Assembly: GCA_947475475.1 (NCBI GenBank)
Contig: CANJOG010000043.1
Location: 1-10,075 of the forward strand
Source: Acetobacteraceae bacterium
GTDB lineage: Bacteria; Pseudomonadota; Alphaproteobacteria; Acetobacterales; Acetobacteraceae
DNA: 10,075 nt
Reading direction: 5' to 3'
Positions 8,087 to 10,075 of this stretch are shown here, piece by piece; positions within the stretch are counted from its first letter, which is position 1; each line of letters starts with the position of its first letter. A program made the position numbers and the translations under genes. Below the pieces are notes generated by a model. The model did no database searches, was not told the origin of the DNA, and saw only the letters and a list, made by a program, of their open reading frames with translations.

Positions 8087-8107
8087 CCGGGCAGGGGCGC
8101 CACCCGG
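8087..8107 (-). other. Leader hairpin just upstream of the carA ribosome site
   Basis: An inverted repeat CCGGG-N11-CCCGG ends 5 nt before the AGGAGG of carA (8076-8081). If transcription starts from the candidate promoter nearby, this would occupy half of a roughly 40-nt leader. It could affect translation initiation, or be chance in GC-rich DNA. No leader peptide, UMP-type attenuator or T tract is visible. Confidence 0.25.
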
Positions 8108-8119
8108 GAGCACGGATCG

Positions 8120-8148
8120 GAATTACGGGAAAAAATTTCCGGGGGCAA
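8120..8148 (-). promoter_or_regulatory. Weak candidate carAB promoter
   Basis: On the minus strand TTGCCC (8143-8148) and TAATTC (8120-8125) are separated by exactly 17 bp. The -35-like box keeps the TTG; the -10-like box is poor, at 2 of 6 consensus bases. It would start RNA near 8112, about 40 nt before the carA ATG. The main interest is that its spacer coincides with one copy of the palindrome described separately. Confidence 0.25.
8126..8142. repeat. 17-bp palindrome, copy 1 (possible operator)
   Basis: CGGGAAAAAATTTCCGG contains a perfect GGAAA-N3-TTTCC inverted repeat and fits the pattern GGGA-N7-TCCG. It lies exactly between the candidate -35 and -10 boxes of carA, where a bound protein would interfere with or modulate RNA polymerase. 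The binding protein is unknown. Confidence 0.35.
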
Positions 8149-8165
8149 CGCTGAGTTTGCCGGAG

Positions 8166-8182
8166 TGGGAAATTGCATCCCA
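8166..8182. repeat. 17-bp palindrome, copy 2 (possible operator)
   Basis: TGGGAAATTGCATCCCA has 5-bp perfect arms TGGGA/TCCCA around 7 nt. It shares the GGGA-N7-TCC frame and the following A with copy 1. Its centre is 40 bp from that of copy 1, close to four helical turns, so both would face a similar side of the DNA. Confidence 0.35.
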
Positions 8183-8216
8183 GACTCGCTTTCGGCACTC
8201 ACCTTGGCGCCCACCA

Positions 8217-8222
8217 TATAGT
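8217..8222 (+). promoter_or_regulatory. Candidate -10 box for yqeY-dnaG
   Basis: TATAGT matches the sigma-70 -10 consensus at 5 of 6 positions and lies 55 nt before the yqeY ATG. No convincing -35 box is found 16-18 bp upstream (the nearest, TTCGGC at 8191-8196, is 20 bp away). The same A/T-rich segment also reads TACTAT on the minus strand. Confidence 0.3.
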
Positions 8223-8277
8223 AGAGGGTTATTTTTCCGCGACCGGTCACCGGCGCGACAATGAGGAACGAGACAAG

Positions 8278-8733
8278 ATGGCACTCCGCGACGATTTCAT
8301 GGCCGAGGTGAAGCTTTCCATGAAGGCCGGCACTGCCGCCCGCACCTCCACGCTCCGCATGATCATGGCCAAGCTGAAGGATGCCGATATCGCCGCCCGT
8401 CCCAAGGGCGTCGATGCCATCCCCGATGAGGAAGTGATCGCCATGCTGCGCGGCATGGTGAAGTCCCGCCGGGAATCGGTGGAACTGTACGTGAAGGGCA
8501 ACCGCCCGGAACTCGCCGCCAAGGAGGAGGAAGAAATTGCCGTCATCGAAGGCTTTCTGCCCAAGCAGATGGACGAAGCCGCACTCTCCGCCGCCGTCGA
8601 TGCCGCCATTGCCGAGACGGGGGCGGCCTCGGTGAAGGATATGGGCAAGGTGATGGCCGTGCTGAAGGCCAAATATGCCGCCACGCTGGACATGGCCCGC
8701 GCCGGCGCGCTGGTGAAGACCAAGCTGGGCTGA
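8278..8733 (+). CDS. yqeY: GatB/YqeY domain-containing protein
   Basis: A 151-residue, mostly helical cytoplasmic protein of the YqeY family, similar to the C-terminal tRNA-binding tail domain of the amidotransferase subunit GatB. Its exact role is not established; an effect on tRNA or aminoacyl-tRNA handling is assumed from that resemblance. Family motifs seen are STLRMIMAKLKD (about 21-32), MVKSRRESVELY (about 61-72), EEEEIAVIEGFLPKQM (about 82-97) and DMGKVM (about 122-127). The ATG chosen has GAGGA 10 nt upstream and gives the usual family length. An in-frame ATG at 8173 would add 35 residues from the carA-yqeY control region and is unlikely. It precedes dnaG by 61 nt on the same strand, the arrangement known from rpsU-yqeY-dnaG-rpoD clusters; rpsU is not here. 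Confidence 0.95.
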   Translation: MALRDDFMAEVKLSMKAGTAARTSTLRMIMAKLKDADIAARPKGVDAIPDEEVIAMLRGMVKSRRESVELYVKGNRPELAAKEEEEIAVIEGFLPKQMDEAALSAAVDAAIAETGAASVKDMGKVMAVLKAKYAATLDMARAGALVKTKLG

Positions 8734-8794
8734 TTCTCCTCACTATAGATAGGGGGACATTTTTCTTCCCCTGCTCAGGAGCCGATAGCACCGC

Positions 8795-10075
8795 ATGGCG
8801 CTTCCCGCCGGATTTCTCGAAGAGCTGAGGGCACGCACGCCTTTGCCGGCCCTGATCGGCCGGAAGGTGAAGCTTGCCCGCTCAGGACGGCAATGGAAGG
8901 GCTGCTGCCCCTTTCATGGCGAGAAGTCGCCGAGTTTCTATGTCTATGACGACCATTTCCACTGCTTCGGCTGCGGCGTGCATGGCGATGCGATCAGCTT
9001 CGTCATGCAGTCCCAGGGTGCTGCCTTTATGGAGGCAGTGGAAATCCTCGCCCGCGAGGCCGGGCTGGAAGTCCCGGCCCAGAGCCCTGAAGCCGCCCAG
9101 GCCGAGCAGAAGCGCCACGATCTTTCGGATGTCGCCCAGCAGGCCGGGGATTTCTTCGCCAGCCTGCTGCACATGCCCGAGGGCGCCCGCGCGCTCGCCT
9201 ATCTGCGCGGGCGCGGGCTCTCTGACGCCACGATCCGCCGCTTCGGCCTTGGCTGGTCCGGTGAGGGCCGTGGTTCGCTGATCTCCGCTCTTGCGCGAGA
9301 GAACATCACTCAGGGCCAGTTGCTGGAAATCGGCCTGCTGCGCCAGGCCGATGACGATGGCACGCTGCGGGAGCTGTTCTTCAACCGGGTGATGTTCCCC
9401 ATCCGCGACAGACGCGGAAGGGTGATCAGTTTCGGCGGGCGGATCATGGGCGATGGCCAGCCAAAATACGTCAACGGCCCGGAAACCCCGCTCTTTTCCA
9501 AGCGCCGCAACCTCTACAATCTCGACCTCGCCCGCACCGGCGTGCGCAATGGCGCCGCCCTGGTGGTGGTCGAGGGCTATATGGATGTGATCGCGCTCGA
9601 TCAGGCCGGCTTTGCCGGCGCCGTCGCCCCGCTCGGCACGGCGCTGACCGAGGAGCAGATGGCCGAGCTGTGGCGCCTCTCGCCCACCCCCATTCTCTGC
9701 TTTGACGGCGATAATGCCGGCACCCGCGCAGCTGCCCGCGCCGCCGAGCTGGCCCTGCCGCATCTGACCCCGGAACAGACGCTCCGCATCGCCCGCATGC
9801 CCGCGGGCGAAGATCCGGACAGCCTGGTACGCACCGGTGCGGAGGCCTTCCAGCGCGTGCTGGAGGAGGCGCGCCCCCTGTCGGACGCGCTGTTTGATCT
9901 GATCCGCGAGGCGGCCGGCGATACCACGCCTGAACAGCGCGCCGGTTTCCGCACCAGGCTGGAAGAGGCCGCCGGGCGCATCCAGCACAAGGCACTGGCC
10001 GGCGAATACAAATCCGCCCTGCTCGACAAGTTCTTCGCCGCCCGCCGGCGCCCGGCCCGGCTGCAATTTGGCGGG
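8795..10075 (+). CDS. dnaG: DNA primase DnaG (3' end cut by window edge)
   Basis: Synthesises RNA primers at the replication fork, recruited by the replicative helicase. The 427 visible residues begin with the CHC2 zinc domain, with ligands C38, H41, C57 and C60 in CPFHGEKSPSF and FHCFGCG. The core follows: the YLRGRGLSDATI segment (137-148), RVMFPIRDRRGRVISFGGR (198-216) and PKYVNGPETPLFSKRRNLYN (223-242). The TOPRIM domain has catalytic E260 in VVVEGYMDV and the metal pair D304/D306 in CFDGDNAGTRAA. These line up with E. coli E265, D309 and D311. The window ends in the linker after the TOPRIM core, so the C-terminal helicase-binding domain (commonly about 200 further residues) is missing only because of the edge. 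The ATG has AGGAG 13 nt upstream, a rather long spacing, but MALPAGFLEELRART is the expected family N-terminus. It is probably co-transcribed with yqeY; no terminator separates them. Confidence 0.97.
   Translation, partial: MALPAGFLEELRARTPLPALIGRKVKLARSGRQWKGCCPFHGEKSPSFYVYDDHFHCFGCGVHGDAISFVMQSQGAAFMEAVEILAREAGLEVPAQSPEAAQAEQKRHDLSDVAQQAGDFFASLLHMPEGARALAYLRGRGLSDATIRRFGLGWSGEGRGSLISALARENITQGQLLEIGLLRQADDDGTLRELFFNRVMFPIRDRRGRVISFGGRIMGDGQPKYVNGPETPLFSKRRNLYNLDLARTGVRNGAALVVVEGYMDVIALDQAGFAGAVAPLGTALTEEQMAELWRLSPTPILCFDGDNAGTRAAARAAELALPHLTPEQTLRIARMPAGEDPDSLVRTGAEAFQRVLEEARPLSDALFDLIREAAGDTTPEQRAGFRTRLEEAAGRIQHKALAGEYKSALLDKFFAARRRPARLQFGG

Larger units (their letters stand above)
8071..8277. 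other. Divergent control region between carA and yqeY
   Basis: This 207-nt region must drive both carAB (left) and yqeY-dnaG (right). It is noticeably richer in A/T patches than the flanking genes, and it contains the two palindromes, the leader hairpin, the candidate promoters and an 8-bp palindrome GACCGGTC (8241-8248). Both flanking frames stay open into it, but the conserved proteins and ribosome sites begin at its edges, so I treat it as non-coding. Confidence 0.7.

Noticed and set aside
8071..8250. Upstream extension of the carA frame adding 60 residues, starting at an ATG at 8250.
   Set aside because: It has no ribosome site, the composition is unlike the family, and it contains the candidate promoter and palindromes. 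The ATG at 8070 has a perfect AGGAGG.
8731..8753. Resemblance to the phage T7 promoter after yqeY: CTCACTATAG is identical over 10 bases, about 16 of 23 overall.
   Set aside because: The specificity-determining bases at about -11 and -10 do not match, there is no phage gene nearby, and the match overlaps the yqeY stop. It is most likely coincidence.
8752..8772. AGGGG...CCCCT inverted repeat in the yqeY-dnaG gap as a terminator.
   Set aside because: The stem is only 5 bp with a 12-nt loop, and the T run lies inside the loop instead of after the stem, so termination is unlikely; yqeY and dnaG are normally co-transcribed.
8882..10066. 394-residue minus-strand open frame opposite dnaG.
   Set aside because: It is a shadow of dnaG, whose catalytic residues are all intact on the other strand.

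Overview
The window is GC-rich, densely packed bacterial chromosome, most likely from an alphaproteobacterium and possibly Rhodospirillales-like. The evidence is the carA-carB-greA gene order, the proteobacterial MMS-type pair yqeY-dnaG, strong Shine-Dalgarno sites and uniformly GC-rich codon use. I see no mobile element, tRNA, rRNA, CRISPR array or compositional break, so this is core housekeeping DNA. It contains one clear oddity, an HTH domain fused to carA.

Layout: five genes run leftward on the minus strand from a divergent control region at 8071-8277. carA (glutaminase subunit) and carB (synthetase subunit) are 4 nt apart and make carbamoyl phosphate for arginine and pyrimidines. After a 238-nt non-coding gap come greA (transcript cleavage factor, TTG start), ilvA (PLP threonine ammonia-lyase with an ACT domain, 7 nt after greA) and, 109 nt further on, an amidohydrolase of the N-acyl-D-amino-acid deacylase type that runs off the left edge. 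Two genes run rightward: yqeY (GatB/YqeY-domain protein) and dnaG (primase), which runs off the right edge. This pair is the core of the macromolecular-synthesis cluster, here without rpsU in front of it; rpoD would be expected just outside the window.

The most noteworthy point is that the best-supported start of carA adds about 78 residues to the N-terminus of CarA, with a helix-turn-helix domain in the first 50. The upstream region holds two copies of a 17-bp GGGA-N7-TCC(C/G) palindrome centred 40 bp apart. One copy exactly fills the spacer of a weak candidate carA promoter. A DNA-binding, possibly autoregulatory, CarA is a testable idea, not something the sequence proves. The remaining genes look like ordinary, intact family members with their catalytic residues in place. 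The deacylase-like protein is an exception: it lacks two histidine motifs of characterised D-aminoacylases, so its substrate is uncertain.
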